From NCBI RefSeq assembly GCF_000337495.1, contig NZ_AOIS01000013.1:1732-65731 (forward strand): 64,000 nt of DNA. Reading direction: 5' to 3'. Under the pieces are notes generated by a model. It searched no databases, was not told the origin of the DNA, and worked only from the letters and a program-made list of their open reading frames with translations. Every line of letters begins with the position of its first letter. Within the stretch, counting starts at the first letter, position 1. The translations under genes and the position numbers were made by a program. This DNA comes from Haloterrigena salina JCM 13891. Lineage in GTDB: Archaea > Halobacteriota > Halobacteria > Halobacteriales > Natrialbaceae. This document shows, piece after piece, positions 14,689-24,037 of the stretch.

Positions 14689-16554
14689 TCACCGCTCGGG
14701 GTCGACTTCGGACAGCGGGTTCGGCACGGTGCCGTGCTCGATGGCGTGGGGCCGCTCGGGGCGGTCGCCGTAGCCGAAATCGACGATCCGGTTGCGGTTC
14801 AGCGTCAATTTCGGGAGCGCCGGCTCGAGCAGGTCGAACAGCTCGAACCGCACCTCGAGCTCGGGGAACCGCTCGTGGTAGTCCTCGATCGCGGCCCGGA
14901 CCTGCCCCCAGAACCGTTCCTCCGGGTAGTCGTGATGACGGGCCAGCAGGTCCGAGAGATATCGATAGACGCCCACGAACAGCCCGTAGACGACGAACAG
15001 GCGCAGTTCCTCCGGCGGCACGGACAGCAGAACGTCCTCGAGGTCGTCGGGCAGATCCTGCAGTTCCTCGAGGGGCGCCTCGGCGACGTTGACGTCGTCG
15101 ACGAAGTCCTTGACCGCGAGCCGCGACGGGCGGTCGTCCTCGAGGACGAGGATCGTGTTCTCCCCGTGGGGCGAGAAGGCGGTCCCGTACCGGTAGAGGT
15201 AGTGCAGCAGCGGCGGGAGCATCGTGGCGAACAGCTCGTCGAGCCACGCCTCGAGCTCGAGGTCAGAACGGTCGACCAGCTTCGAGATCACGGGTTCGCC
15301 GTCCTCGACGTGCAGTAGCGACGAGAGAGTCATCGCCCGCTCGCCGTCGTCGATCAGGCCCGTGACGCTCTCGCGCCAGACGGTGCCAAGCAGTTCCTTG
15401 TACTGGTAGGCCGGGGCCTCGAGCGCGTCGAACGTCGGGTGATCGAAGTTCACGCCGGCGATCTCGCCGGGGAGGACGACCTCGCACTCGTCGCGCAGGA
15501 ACGGGTCCGAGTCCCGGACGTCCTTGACGTACTCCGTGACCAGCGGCGCGGCTTCGGTCCGCTCGCCGGGGAGCCCGCGCCAAACTAACGTGTTGCTGAT
15601 CCGCATCGGGAGCTTGACGTTGTGCTTGCCGGGCTCGTCGGCATTGACGAACGTCCGGATCGACTGCATCGGCAGGTACTCGTCGGGACCCCGCCCCAGC
15701 GGCACGATCTCGTTCGTCGCGAGCTGTTTGCCGAACAGCGGCACGACGGTGTTCTCCCACTGCCAGTCGTGAACCGGCAGGAAGAGGTACTCGTCGGGAT
15801 CGAGGCCGCGGTCCTCGAGTTCCGCGCGGAACTGCCCGTAGTGGCCGTCGAGCTCCGACTCGAGCAGCGACTCGTGGGAGAGCTCCTCGACGCTCACGAA
15901 CTCGGCGGCCTCGCGCGAGACGGCACACCACGAGAGCCGAATCGACTCGGCGCGCTCGGGCGCGTAGTCGCGGTAGTCGTCGTACCCCCAGCCGACACGG
16001 CCCTTGTTGAACGTGAGCCACGGGTGGCCGGTCATCTCGCCCTCGATCTCGGCGTAGGACATGTCGAGGACCGATTTCTCGGCGTCGGTATCGTCGCCGT
16101 CCTCGGCGTCGATGTGGGCGTCCGCGAGCAGCGTGTTCGTGTACTCGCGGACGAGGTGGCTGGCCGTGATCGAGTCCATGTCGATCGTCGGCTCGATGTC
16201 GACGACGAACTTGAGGGGATCGTCGGCGGGTTCGAACCCGTCGCCGGCGTCGCGCTCGATCGAATCGGCGCGAACGCCGAGGGTGTCCCAGAACCGCTCG
16301 ACGGCGTCGAAGCGGTAGCGGATCCCCTCGAGGTCGATCTCGTAAGTGGCCCACTCGCCATTCGAGTCGTCATCGGCTCGGTCGTCGTCGACCGGTTCGG
16401 GCTCGATGATATCCTCGTAGGTGAACTCCCGCAGGATCTTCGCGAGCAGCTCCTGCCCGACGTCGGCCCAGCGGTCCTCGGTCAGCACGTCGTCTAGCGT
16501 GTCGATGCCGTCGAGTCCGTACTCCGTCTCGGTGTCGTGTCGTGGATTCTGCAT
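14689..16554 (-). CDS. iucC: NIS siderophore synthetase, IucC/RhbF type
   Basis: 621 residues. NRPS-independent siderophore (NIS) synthetase that joins citrate to a hydroxamate amine with ATP. IucA/IucC motifs: GHPWLTFNKGRVGWGYDDY (around 178), LPVHDWQWENTVVPLFGK, SIRTFVNADEPGKHNVKLPM followed by RISNTLVWRG, and SPHGENTILVLEDDRPS near 470. The C-terminal FhuF-like part ends in KLTLNRNR. It is the last gene of the six-gene operon and starts 3 bases after iucD. In the rhb order it is the second synthetase, adding the second amine. Confidence 0.93.
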   Translation of the reverse strand: MQNPRHDTETEYGLDGIDTLDDVLTEDRWADVGQELLAKILREFTYEDIIEPEPVDDDRADDDSNGEWATYEIDLEGIRYRFDAVERFWDTLGVRADSIERDAGDGFEPADDPLKFVVDIEPTIDMDSITASHLVREYTNTLLADAHIDAEDGDDTDAEKSVLDMSYAEIEGEMTGHPWLTFNKGRVGWGYDDYRDYAPERAESIRLSWCAVSREAAEFVSVEELSHESLLESELDGHYGQFRAELEDRGLDPDEYLFLPVHDWQWENTVVPLFGKQLATNEIVPLGRGPDEYLPMQSIRTFVNADEPGKHNVKLPMRISNTLVWRGLPGERTEAAPLVTEYVKDVRDSDPFLRDECEVVLPGEIAGVNFDHPTFDALEAPAYQYKELLGTVWRESVTGLIDDGERAMTLSSLLHVEDGEPVISKLVDRSDLELEAWLDELFATMLPPLLHYLYRYGTAFSPHGENTILVLEDDRPSRLAVKDFVDDVNVAEAPLEELQDLPDDLEDVLLSVPPEELRLFVVYGLFVGVYRYLSDLLARHHDYPEERFWGQVRAAIEDYHERFPELEVRFELFDLLEPALPKLTLNRNRIVDFGYGDRPERPHAIEHGTVPNPLSEVDPER

Positions 16555-16557
16555 GAA

Positions 16558-18081
16558 TTACTCCGTATCGGGTGCAAGCGATCGCGGCGCGTCGGTGCGA
16601 ACCGGCGCGTGGTCGGCGAACTGGTCGACGTCGAAGTCCTGGAAGACGGTGTCCCGATCGATCGGGTACACCTCGCGGCCGGCGAGTCGCTCGATGATGA
16701 CCGCGTTCCGGTAACAGCCCAGCCCGAGGTCCGGCGTGCCGACGCCGTGGGTGTGCATCTCGGCGTTCTGGACGAACACGCGGCCGCCGTCGTCGTCCGC
16801 CCCGCCGAGGTCTCCCTCGAGGCGGTAGTCCTCGCTCACGCGGAACCGGCCCCGGTCGTCGAACGCGATCCGGTCGGCGATCGGCTCGAGGAAGGTCGGC
16901 GTCGGCCGCTGGTAGCCCGTCCCGAAGATCACGGCGTCGGTCTCGAGGGCGAACCGATGGCCCTGCTGGTGCTGTTCGCACTCGAGCCAGTAGCTGCCCT
17001 CGAGGCGCTCGATATCGCGGACCGCGGTCGTCGCGAGCATGCCGAAGTCGGGGTCGCGGTCGCCGATCGAGCGCTCGTAGAGTGTGTCGTAGATCCGCTC
17101 GCTGGTCTCGGGATCGATCCCCTTGTACAGCAGGTCCTGGTCGGGCAGCAACTCGTCCTTGCGCGACTGGGGCAGGTCGTAGAAGTACTCCGTGTACTCG
17201 GGCGTGAAGTGCTGGAGGCCGAGCTTCGAGTACTCCATCGGGAAGAAGCCGTCCGAGCGGGTGAGCCAGTCGAGTCGGAATCCGTTGGCGGACTGTCGCT
17301 CGAGCAGGTCCAGCACGACCTCGGCGGCGCTCTGTCCCGATCCGACGACGGTGATCGAGTCGGCCTCGAGGACGTCCGCGCGACGCTCGAGGTAGTCGGC
17401 GGTGTGGAACAGGGGAGCGTCCCCGTCGGCGTGGTCGCGGGCGAACTCCGGCAGCGCGGGCCGGGAGCCGACGCCCATGACGAGGTCGTCAGCCCGGTAG
17501 CGGTAGCGTTGGCCCGTCTCGGGGGCGACGGCCTCGACGACGAACGTCCCGCCGTCGGCCGTTCCGTCATCGTCCGTTCCGTCGGCGCCGCCACGCTCGT
17601 CGCCCGCGTCCGCAGCCTCGTACTCGACGCTCGTCACCTCCCGGCCGAACCGCGTCGTCGGCACCGTCTCGGCGACCCATCGCAGGTAGTCGTCGTACTC
17701 GCGACGGGGGATCTGGAACGTCTCGTAGAAGTAGAACTCGTAGATTCGGTCCCGCTCGCGGACGTAGTTGAGGAAGCTGTACGGGTTCGTCGGATCGGCC
17801 ATCGTCACCAGATCCGCGAGGAACGGCACCTCGAGCGTGGCCCCCTCGATCAGCATCCCCTCGTGCCAGGCGAACCCGGGCTCGCGCTCGAGGAAGACCG
17901 CCTCGAGGTCGGGGTCGGGCTCCGCGCCGTCCAGCAGCGCCGCGAGTCCGAGGTTGAACGGCCCGAGACCGACGCCCAGGACGTCGTAGTGACCGCGGTC
18001 GATGACGGGTTCGGAGGCGTCGTCGTCGGCGATCGCGTCGTCACCGTCGACGACGGTGATGGCGCGGTCCTCCTCAGTCAT
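16558..18081 (-). CDS. iucD: Siderophore amine N-monooxygenase (IucD/RhbE family)
   Basis: 507 residues. FAD/NADPH N-hydroxylase of the lysine/ornithine monooxygenase family. FAD site DVLGVGLGPFNLGLAALL near residue 30; NADPH site ITVVGSGQSAAEVVLDLL near 245; late motif VIFGTGYQRPTPTFL and the C-terminal HGVGTPDLGLGCYRNAVI. It should hydroxylate the amine made by the Dat/Ddc pair, N-acetyl-1,3-diaminopropane or its precursor, rather than lysine; that substrate choice is inferred from the operon. Overlaps the acetyltransferase gene by 8 bases. A poorly conserved Asp/Gly-rich insert lies near residues 160-180. Confidence 0.92.
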   Translation of the reverse strand: MTEEDRAITVVDGDDAIADDDASEPVIDRGHYDVLGVGLGPFNLGLAALLDGAEPDPDLEAVFLEREPGFAWHEGMLIEGATLEVPFLADLVTMADPTNPYSFLNYVRERDRIYEFYFYETFQIPRREYDDYLRWVAETVPTTRFGREVTSVEYEAADAGDERGGADGTDDDGTADGGTFVVEAVAPETGQRYRYRADDLVMGVGSRPALPEFARDHADGDAPLFHTADYLERRADVLEADSITVVGSGQSAAEVVLDLLERQSANGFRLDWLTRSDGFFPMEYSKLGLQHFTPEYTEYFYDLPQSRKDELLPDQDLLYKGIDPETSERIYDTLYERSIGDRDPDFGMLATTAVRDIERLEGSYWLECEQHQQGHRFALETDAVIFGTGYQRPTPTFLEPIADRIAFDDRGRFRVSEDYRLEGDLGGADDDGGRVFVQNAEMHTHGVGTPDLGLGCYRNAVIIERLAGREVYPIDRDTVFQDFDVDQFADHAPVRTDAPRSLAPDTE

Positions 18082-18769
18082 CGTCGCTCACCTCGGCCGG
18101 TCGTGCGTCCGCGTCGTCTGCGTCGTCCGCTTCGTCCCCGTCCGCGGTCGCGGTCGGCGGCCAAATCTCGCGTTCGAACTGCTCGCGCGTACAGACGACG
18201 AGGGTCGCCGTCTTCTCCTCCTCCGGGAACTCGAACTGACGCCGGAGCTCGCAGCCGCACCGTTCGAGGACCGCCAGTACCGCGTCGTTGCGCGCGTCGG
18301 GTTCGGCGACGATCCGATCGGTCTCGGGGTGGCTGAACTCGAGGGCCATCATCGCCCGGAGCAGCGGCGTCGCGTACCCCTCGCCGAGGTACTCCGGCGG
18401 TCCGATCAGGACGTGCATCCCCTGATCGGCCGGCTCGGCGTCGTAGTACGCCGCCAGATCGTCCTCGGCGGCCCAGTAGCGCTCCCAGTAGCTCATCGGG
18501 ACGTGATCGAGACAGCCGACGTACAGCGTCTGATGGTCGTCCGCGAGCTTCTCCCGGAGCGTCTCGCGGAACTCGGGCAGCGGCTCGTCGAGGTCCCAGT
18601 AGGGTTTGACGTGGTCGGAACCCAGCCACGCGTGCAGGCGGCCGAGGTCGCGCTCGAGGTCGACCGGTCGGAAGCCGATGTGGCGGTCGATCGTCTCGTC
18701 GTAATACTCGAACTCGTACTCCGAGACGACCGTCGCGTGCGGGCCGCGAGTGGTCTCTCGCGCCGTCAT
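18074..18769 (-). CDS. iucB: Siderophore N-acetyltransferase (IucB/RhbD family, GNAT)
   Basis: 231 residues. Acetylates the N-hydroxylated amine to the hydroxamate. IucB-type GNAT pattern: IGFRPVDLERDLGRLHAWLG, VKPYWDLDEPLPEF, MSYWERYWAAEDDLAAYY, then LIGPPEYLGEGYATPLLRAMM (acetyl-CoA loop) and IVAEPDARNDAVLAVLERCG. The last 25 residues are an Asp/Ala-rich acidic tail. Coupled on both sides: its start overlaps the end of iucA by four bases, and its end overlaps iucD by eight. Confidence 0.92.
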   Translation of the reverse strand: MTARETTRGPHATVVSEYEFEYYDETIDRHIGFRPVDLERDLGRLHAWLGSDHVKPYWDLDEPLPEFRETLREKLADDHQTLYVGCLDHVPMSYWERYWAAEDDLAAYYDAEPADQGMHVLIGPPEYLGEGYATPLLRAMMALEFSHPETDRIVAEPDARNDAVLAVLERCGCELRRQFEFPEEEKTATLVVCTREQFEREIWPPTATADGDEADDADDADARPAEVSDDD

Positions 18770-20697
18770 CGGCCCACCTCCGGTTCCGGCGCGTCCGGTG
18801 ACTCGGCCGCGTCAGCGGAGTCGTCTCCCGGCAGGTCGACGAGCGGATTCTGCACGTCAGCGTAGACCGACTGCTCGTCGAGCGAGGACGCCTCGAGTTC
18901 GTCCAACCCGCGGAAGCGAGTCAGCAGGTTCGCCTTGCGCGGCACCGTGTCGGACTCGAGCAGCGGATCCAGGATCGACGTTCCGGGCCGGTCGAACTCA
19001 CGGAGCGACTCGAGTTCCTCGCGAAGGACGGCGAGCAGCCGCCGCTCGTCGACCAGCCCAGCGGTCCCGAAGGCGTTGACCACGCCGAGGGCGTTGTTGA
19101 GCACGACGTAGTAGCGGATCCGCTCGTCGGCGACCGCGTCGGGACAGACGGTGCCGGCGCGCTCGCCGACGCCGGGACAGACGGCCTCGACCCGGTCGTA
19201 CGCGTTCTCGGGGAAGTAATAGCCCTGATTGTCCCGGTAGCGGAACTCGTCGGGGTAGCCCGCCTCGTCCAGCGTGAGGACGCTGTTTTGCTGGTGGGCC
19301 TCGAGTCCGATCCCCCGCTCGAGGTAGAGCCACAGCAGCGGTCGCACCGAGATCTCGAGGTAGCGACGGAACCACTCCTCGCTGACCGCGGCGGCGTCGC
19401 GACCCTCGCGCTCGGCGATCGATTCGACGATACGGCCGAGCCGGGAGGTTTCGTCCCCGATCCCGTCCTGACAGAGCGCGACGACGGGCGTCGCCCGCCG
19501 GGCGTCCTCGCCCCGGAAGGGGTTCGCCCGGAGGACGACCTCGAAGCCGGATTCGTCGCCCTCGACGTCCAGCGCGTCGGGATCGATCGTCAGGTACGCC
19601 GGGTCCCGAATCACGTCGAAGCCGGGGAACCGATCGCGCAGGTCGTCGCCGAGTTCGGTCGCCAGCAGGTCCGAGATCGCGACCCCGCGCTCGAGTTCCG
19701 GCCGCTTGTTCGTCCGCAGCGAGTTGGTGATCTCGACGGCGAGCGAGCCCTTGACCATGAACGGCGAGTCGGGCGCGTACAGCGTCCGCACGGAGGTCGT
19801 CGGGTAGAACTCCCGTCCCAGTTCCCCCAGCGACTCGAGTTTGCCCGCGGAGACCAGCTCCTGCACCTCGGGGCGCTCGAACAGTCGCTCGGCCTGCCAC
19901 GGGTGGACCGGCAGGAGCACGTCGTCGTCCGCGAGGCGCTCGAGGACCGCCTCGTCGGCGTTCGGGTCCTCGCGCAGGGTCTCGCGGACCCACACCGCGG
20001 CGGAGTCGTCGCGGGCGGACTCGCTCTCGACGATCGAGGGATCGGCCCGAACGTAGTGCAGCGGGAACGAGCCCTCGAGTTCGGGAGCGTAGCGCTCGGC
20101 GTCGCGCTCCATCCCCCGACGGCTCTTCGGCGTCGGGTGACGGAGGTGCCCGAAGACCAGCGACTGCTCGGCCTCGCGGAAGGTGAAGTCCGTTCCGTAC
20201 AGTGTTTCCGCGTTGTCCGCGCGGGCGTCGACGTACCGCTCGACGTTCCGACAGGAGCGGACGACCCGCTCGATGAGGTCGTCGCGGTTCGGGTCGGCAC
20301 CGCGCGCGAGCTCGAGCTCCTTCGTCGCGAGCGTCGCCAGCGTGGTATAGTCCAGTTCGATCGGATCGCCGCCGGCCTCGAGGTCGGTCGAGTCGCCCGA
20401 ACTCCCGCCGGTTCCGGCGCGGTAGGCGGCGGGCAGATCGAACAGGTGGCGGCCCGTCGGGGACCGATAGTCGACGGGAACGAAACACTCGATTCCCTGG
20501 TTCGCCAGCGGGATCCGCAGCACCTGCCCGCTGTCCGGGTCGCGGTCGATCGGCGCGTCCGAAGCCGGGACGAACTCGCCGACGCCGGTCTCGTGGCGGT
20601 AGCAGTTCAGGAAGCTGTGCAGCGTGGCCTCGCGCGCGACTCGCGTCGCGTCGACGCCGTGCTCGTCGGTCTCGGGTGTCGTCTGTCGTGGGGTCAT
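18766..20697 (-). CDS. iucA: NIS siderophore synthetase, IucA/RhbC type
   Basis: 643 residues. First synthetase of the operon, expected to couple one hydroxamate amine to citrate. Motifs: HPTPKSRRGMERDAERYAPE, LPVHPWQAERLFERPEVQEL, TTSVRTLYAPDSPFMVKGSL followed by VEITNSLRTNKRPELERGVA, and GLEAHQQNSVLTLDEAG. The ATP-binding SVRT and EAHQQN elements are intact. Start and stop overlap the neighbouring genes by four bases each. The N-terminal KETxxH-type elements differ from the second synthetase (14689), as expected for enzymes that act at different steps. Confidence 0.93.
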   Translation of the reverse strand: MTPRQTTPETDEHGVDATRVAREATLHSFLNCYRHETGVGEFVPASDAPIDRDPDSGQVLRIPLANQGIECFVPVDYRSPTGRHLFDLPAAYRAGTGGSSGDSTDLEAGGDPIELDYTTLATLATKELELARGADPNRDDLIERVVRSCRNVERYVDARADNAETLYGTDFTFREAEQSLVFGHLRHPTPKSRRGMERDAERYAPELEGSFPLHYVRADPSIVESESARDDSAAVWVRETLREDPNADEAVLERLADDDVLLPVHPWQAERLFERPEVQELVSAGKLESLGELGREFYPTTSVRTLYAPDSPFMVKGSLAVEITNSLRTNKRPELERGVAISDLLATELGDDLRDRFPGFDVIRDPAYLTIDPDALDVEGDESGFEVVLRANPFRGEDARRATPVVALCQDGIGDETSRLGRIVESIAEREGRDAAAVSEEWFRRYLEISVRPLLWLYLERGIGLEAHQQNSVLTLDEAGYPDEFRYRDNQGYYFPENAYDRVEAVCPGVGERAGTVCPDAVADERIRYYVVLNNALGVVNAFGTAGLVDERRLLAVLREELESLREFDRPGTSILDPLLESDTVPRKANLLTRFRGLDELEASSLDEQSVYADVQNPLVDLPGDDSADAAESPDAPEPEVGR

Positions 20698-22277
20698 GCG
20701 GAATCGATCACCTCTCGGTCGGTTTCGAGCGCCTCGCCGCGGTCGACGACCGCCTCGAGGACGCCTCGAAGGTCGGAGAGCGTCGTTTTCGGGTTCAGGA
20801 GCGTGAGCTTCAGCGCGGCGGTGCCGTCGACCTCGGTGCGAGCGAGGATGACCTCGCCGTCGGCCAACAGCTCGTCGCGAATAGCCCGGTTCACGCGGTC
20901 GACGGCGGCGGTAGTGGAAGAACCGGGACCGGATTCGTCACCCGGCCGGTAGCGGAAGACCACCGCGCTCAGTTCGGGGTCGCAGCACAGTTCCAGCGCC
21001 GGGTCGGCCCGGATCTCGTCGGCGACCGCGTCGGCCAGCTCGCAGACGTACTCGACGCAGTCGGCCACGCCCGTCCGGCCGAGGGCGTTGAACGTCACGA
21101 ACGGCTTCAGCGCGTCGAACCGGCGGGTCGTCCGGGTCGACTTCGAGACGAGGTTCGGCACCCCGGCCGCGTCGTCGCGCTCGGGGTTGAGGTAGGCTGC
21201 GTTGCGCTCGAGGTGCCGATAGCGGTCGCCGTCGCGGAGCAGGAAGGCCCCGCAGCTGATCGGCTGGTAGAACAGTTTGTGGAAGTCGACGGCGATGGAG
21301 TCGGCGCGGTCGATCCCCTCGAGCTTCGGCCGGAGCCGATCGCTGACGGCGCACGCCCCGCCGTAGGCGGCGTCGACGTGGAGCCACAGGTCGCGGTCGG
21401 CGGCTCGGTCCGCCAGCGCCGCGAGCGGGTCGATGCTGCCGAAGTTGGTCGTCCCGGCCGTGGCGACGATCGCGAACGGGTGGCGACCGTCGGCCTCGAG
21501 GCGCTCGAGGGTCGAATCCAGCGCCTCGAGGTCGATCCGTCGATCGCCGTCGGTCTGGACCTCGACGACCGCGTTCTCGCCGAGCCCGAGGTGGTGGGCG
21601 GCCTGTTCGGCTGTGAAGTGGGCGGCGTCCGAGCAGAGGAGGCGGAGGTCGGACGCCGCTTCGGGTCCGAGTCCCTCCGTCTGGACGTCGCGGTCGAACC
21701 GCCGCTCGCAGTACCAGTCGCGAGCGAGCAGGAGGCCGAGGAAGTTCGACTCCGTGCCGCCGCCCGTGAAGACGCCGTCCGCGCCGGTCGGATAGTCGAA
21801 CAGGTCACAGCAGGCGTCGACGACCCGTTCTTCCAGCACGGACGCTGCTGGCGCCTGGTCGAACGAGTCCATCGACTGGTTGGTTCCCGACAGCAACAGC
21901 TCCGCGGCCAGCGCCGGGACTGTCGGCGGGCAGTGGAGGTGGGCAACGCAGCCGGGATCGTGGACGCGAACGGAGTCCGCGAGCACGTCATCGGCGACCG
22001 TCTCGAGGGCGTCCTCGATCGACGACCCGTCGTCGGGGACGACCTGCAGGTCGGCCAGTCGGTCGCGAAGCGTCCCGTGGTCGGTCCCCGCGTAGGGGCC
22101 CTCGGCCGTCGCGAACGACTCGAGGAGGACGTCTCGCGCCCGGTCGATTGCGTCCGCGTAGGCGGCGTTGCCGTCCGGGCTGCCGAGGAACGCGGTCGCG
22201 GCCGTCGGCGGTGGCGTCGGATCGTCCCCGTCGGCGAGAGATCGGTCCCGGTCGACCGCACTGCGCTGCCCCGTCAC
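20694..22277 (-). CDS. ddc: L-2,4-diaminobutyrate decarboxylase (PLP)
   Basis: 527 residues from a GTG start at 22277, chosen because it gives a GTGA overlap with the end of dat; the frame stays open further upstream but only inside dat. Group II PLP decarboxylase: HLHCPPTVPALAAELLLSGTN, GVFTGGGTESNFLGLLLAR, the HVDAAYGGA aspartate, and the PLP lysine in VDFHKLFYQPISCGAFLL. With Dat it makes 1,3-diaminopropane, the amine of schizokinen and rhizobactin-type siderophores. Haloferax literature names this gene bdb. Confidence 0.93.
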   Translation of the reverse strand: MTGQRSAVDRDRSLADGDDPTPPPTAATAFLGSPDGNAAYADAIDRARDVLLESFATAEGPYAGTDHGTLRDRLADLQVVPDDGSSIEDALETVADDVLADSVRVHDPGCVAHLHCPPTVPALAAELLLSGTNQSMDSFDQAPAASVLEERVVDACCDLFDYPTGADGVFTGGGTESNFLGLLLARDWYCERRFDRDVQTEGLGPEAASDLRLLCSDAAHFTAEQAAHHLGLGENAVVEVQTDGDRRIDLEALDSTLERLEADGRHPFAIVATAGTTNFGSIDPLAALADRAADRDLWLHVDAAYGGACAVSDRLRPKLEGIDRADSIAVDFHKLFYQPISCGAFLLRDGDRYRHLERNAAYLNPERDDAAGVPNLVSKSTRTTRRFDALKPFVTFNALGRTGVADCVEYVCELADAVADEIRADPALELCCDPELSAVVFRYRPGDESGPGSSTTAAVDRVNRAIRDELLADGEVILARTEVDGTAALKLTLLNPKTTLSDLRGVLEAVVDRGEALETDREVIDSA

Positions 22278-23647
22278 GTCGGCACCTCCGTCGGCGTCCG
22301 ATCGTCGGCGACGACCGCGCGAACGCTCTCGCGGACGATCTCGCCGACCTCGTCGACCTCCGATTTCGAAATCGTCAGCGGCGGTAGGAACCGGACGACG
22401 CTCCCGTGGCGACCGCCGGTCTCGACGATCAGTCCGCGGTCGAACGCTTCCGACTGGACCGCCGACGCGAGGTCGCCGTCGGCGGGGTAGTGTCCGAGCG
22501 AGTCGGGCTCCCCGTCGGGGTCGACGAGTTCCATCCCGAGCATGAGCCCGCGCCCGCGGACGTCGCCGACGACGTCGAAGGTCGCGGCCGTCTCCTCGAG
22601 GTGGTCCCGCAGCCGATCGCCCATCTCGGCGGCGCGGTCGTCGAGGTCGTTCTCGAGGACGTGCTCGATGGTGGCGACGCCGGCAGCCATCCCGAGCTGG
22701 TTGCCCCGGAACGTCCCCGCGTGGGCGCCGGGCTCCCAGACGTCGAGCGACTCGTCGTAGACGACGACCGAGAGCGGGAGCCCGCCGCCGACGGCCTTCG
22801 AGAGAGTCATCACGTCGGGGACGACGTCCGCGTGCTCGACCGCGTACAGCTCGCCCGTGCGTCCGAGTCCGGTCTGGATCTCGTCGACGATCAGCGGAAT
22901 GTCCCGTTCGCGGGTGATCCGACGCATCTCCTGAAGCCACTCCGCCGGCGCCGGCACCGCGCCGCCCTCGCCCTGGACCGGCTCGACGATCATCCCCGCG
23001 GGATCGACGATCCCGCTGTCGGGGTTCGAGAGCGTCCGTTCGACGTACTCGGCGCTCGTCCGCCAACACTCGTCGCCGCCCAGCCCGAACGGGCAGCGGT
23101 AGGCGTGGGGGTAGGGCAGGTGGTGGACGTCAGGCATCAGCCCCGGAATCGGCTCCTTCGCCGCCGTGTCGCCCATCAGACTGAGCGCGCCGTTGGTCAT
23201 CCCGTGGTAGCCGCCCTGAAAGGCCAGCATCGACCGGTTCCCCGTCGCCGTCTTGGCGAGTTTCAGCGCGGCCTCGACGGCGTCCGTCCCGGCCGGGCTG
23301 CAGAACTGGACCTTCGCGTTCGCGGCGAACTCGTCGGGGAGGCTCTCGAGCAGTCGATCGACGAACCGCTCTTTCACCGGCGTCGTCAGATCGAGCGTGT
23401 GGACCGCCCGGTCGCGCTCGAGCAGGCGCTCCATTCGATCGACGACCGCGGGGTGGTTGTGTCCGAGCGCGAGCGTCCCGGCGCCCGCGAGGCAGTCGAC
23501 GTACTCGTTTCCGTCGACGTCCTCGATGACGGCGCCCTCGGCGCGGTCGATGGCCAGCGGCAGCGACCGCGGATAGGTCCGCGCGTTCGACTCGCGGCTG
23601 GCCTGTTGGGCGAGGAGGTCGTCCGCGTCGGACTCGTCACCGATCAC
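22274..23647 (-). CDS. dat: Diaminobutyrate-2-oxoglutarate aminotransferase
   Basis: 457 residues. Class III PLP aminotransferase making L-2,4-diaminobutyrate from aspartate semialdehyde and glutamate. Motifs: YVDCLAGAGTLALGHNHPAV, FCSPAGTDAVEAALKLAK, MLAFQGGYHGMTNGALSLMG, IVDEIQTGLGRTGE, and the PLP lysine in MTLSKAVGGGLPLSVV. First gene of the siderophore operon; two iron-box-like palindromes lie 72-123 bases upstream. Nothing else is between them and the start. Confidence 0.93.
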   Translation of the reverse strand: MIGDESDADDLLAQQASRESNARTYPRSLPLAIDRAEGAVIEDVDGNEYVDCLAGAGTLALGHNHPAVVDRMERLLERDRAVHTLDLTTPVKERFVDRLLESLPDEFAANAKVQFCSPAGTDAVEAALKLAKTATGNRSMLAFQGGYHGMTNGALSLMGDTAAKEPIPGLMPDVHHLPYPHAYRCPFGLGGDECWRTSAEYVERTLSNPDSGIVDPAGMIVEPVQGEGGAVPAPAEWLQEMRRITRERDIPLIVDEIQTGLGRTGELYAVEHADVVPDVMTLSKAVGGGLPLSVVVYDESLDVWEPGAHAGTFRGNQLGMAAGVATIEHVLENDLDDRAAEMGDRLRDHLEETAATFDVVGDVRGRGLMLGMELVDPDGEPDSLGHYPADGDLASAVQSEAFDRGLIVETGGRHGSVVRFLPPLTISKSEVDEVGEIVRESVRAVVADDRTPTEVPT

Positions 23648-23718
23648 GGCTGCACACCTCGCGTCGCCGATCGGTCATCGAGACGATCCGGTTGATATTT
23701 CAGGTCCGGCATACGACC

Positions 23719-23770
23719 TTTAGGCCAACCTAAACCGATAAAAGTGCACCGATTTTTAGGCCAACCTAAA
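23719..23770 (-). promoter_or_regulatory. Two iron-box-like operators and promoter of the siderophore operon
   Basis: The 16-base sequence TTTAGGCCAACCTAAA occurs twice, identically and in the same orientation, at 23719-23734 and 23755-23770. Its TTAGG/CCTAA arms are those of DtxR-family iron-repressor sites (DtxR consensus half TTAGGTTAG; haloarchaeal Idr/SirR sites are similar). On the minus strand the tract between the copies reads CACTTTTATCGG, a plausible TATA box, so repressor bound to either copy would block TFB/TBP. The copies start 36 bases apart. Regulation by iron is inferred from the match. Confidence 0.82.
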
Positions 23771-24037
23771 ATATATGCCGGATGCGCTGACGCTCCCGAT
23801 ATCCGACGTTAGGAGGCCTGAACGGAACTCGGTGGAACACCGGGCGCCGAATATGTTCACCATCCTACGAGAATAGTGAGACGGATGGCATAGGATCGAG
23901 TTGACAGCAGAATGAGAGATTCGGTCGGTCGGCTGAGGATGTCACTCGGGAGACGGTCGCAGAATAGTTGGAGTTCGAATTTCGCAACCGATTATAGCCG
24001 CAGACAGCTTATAATAGCAGGGAGCGCACCAATTTCG

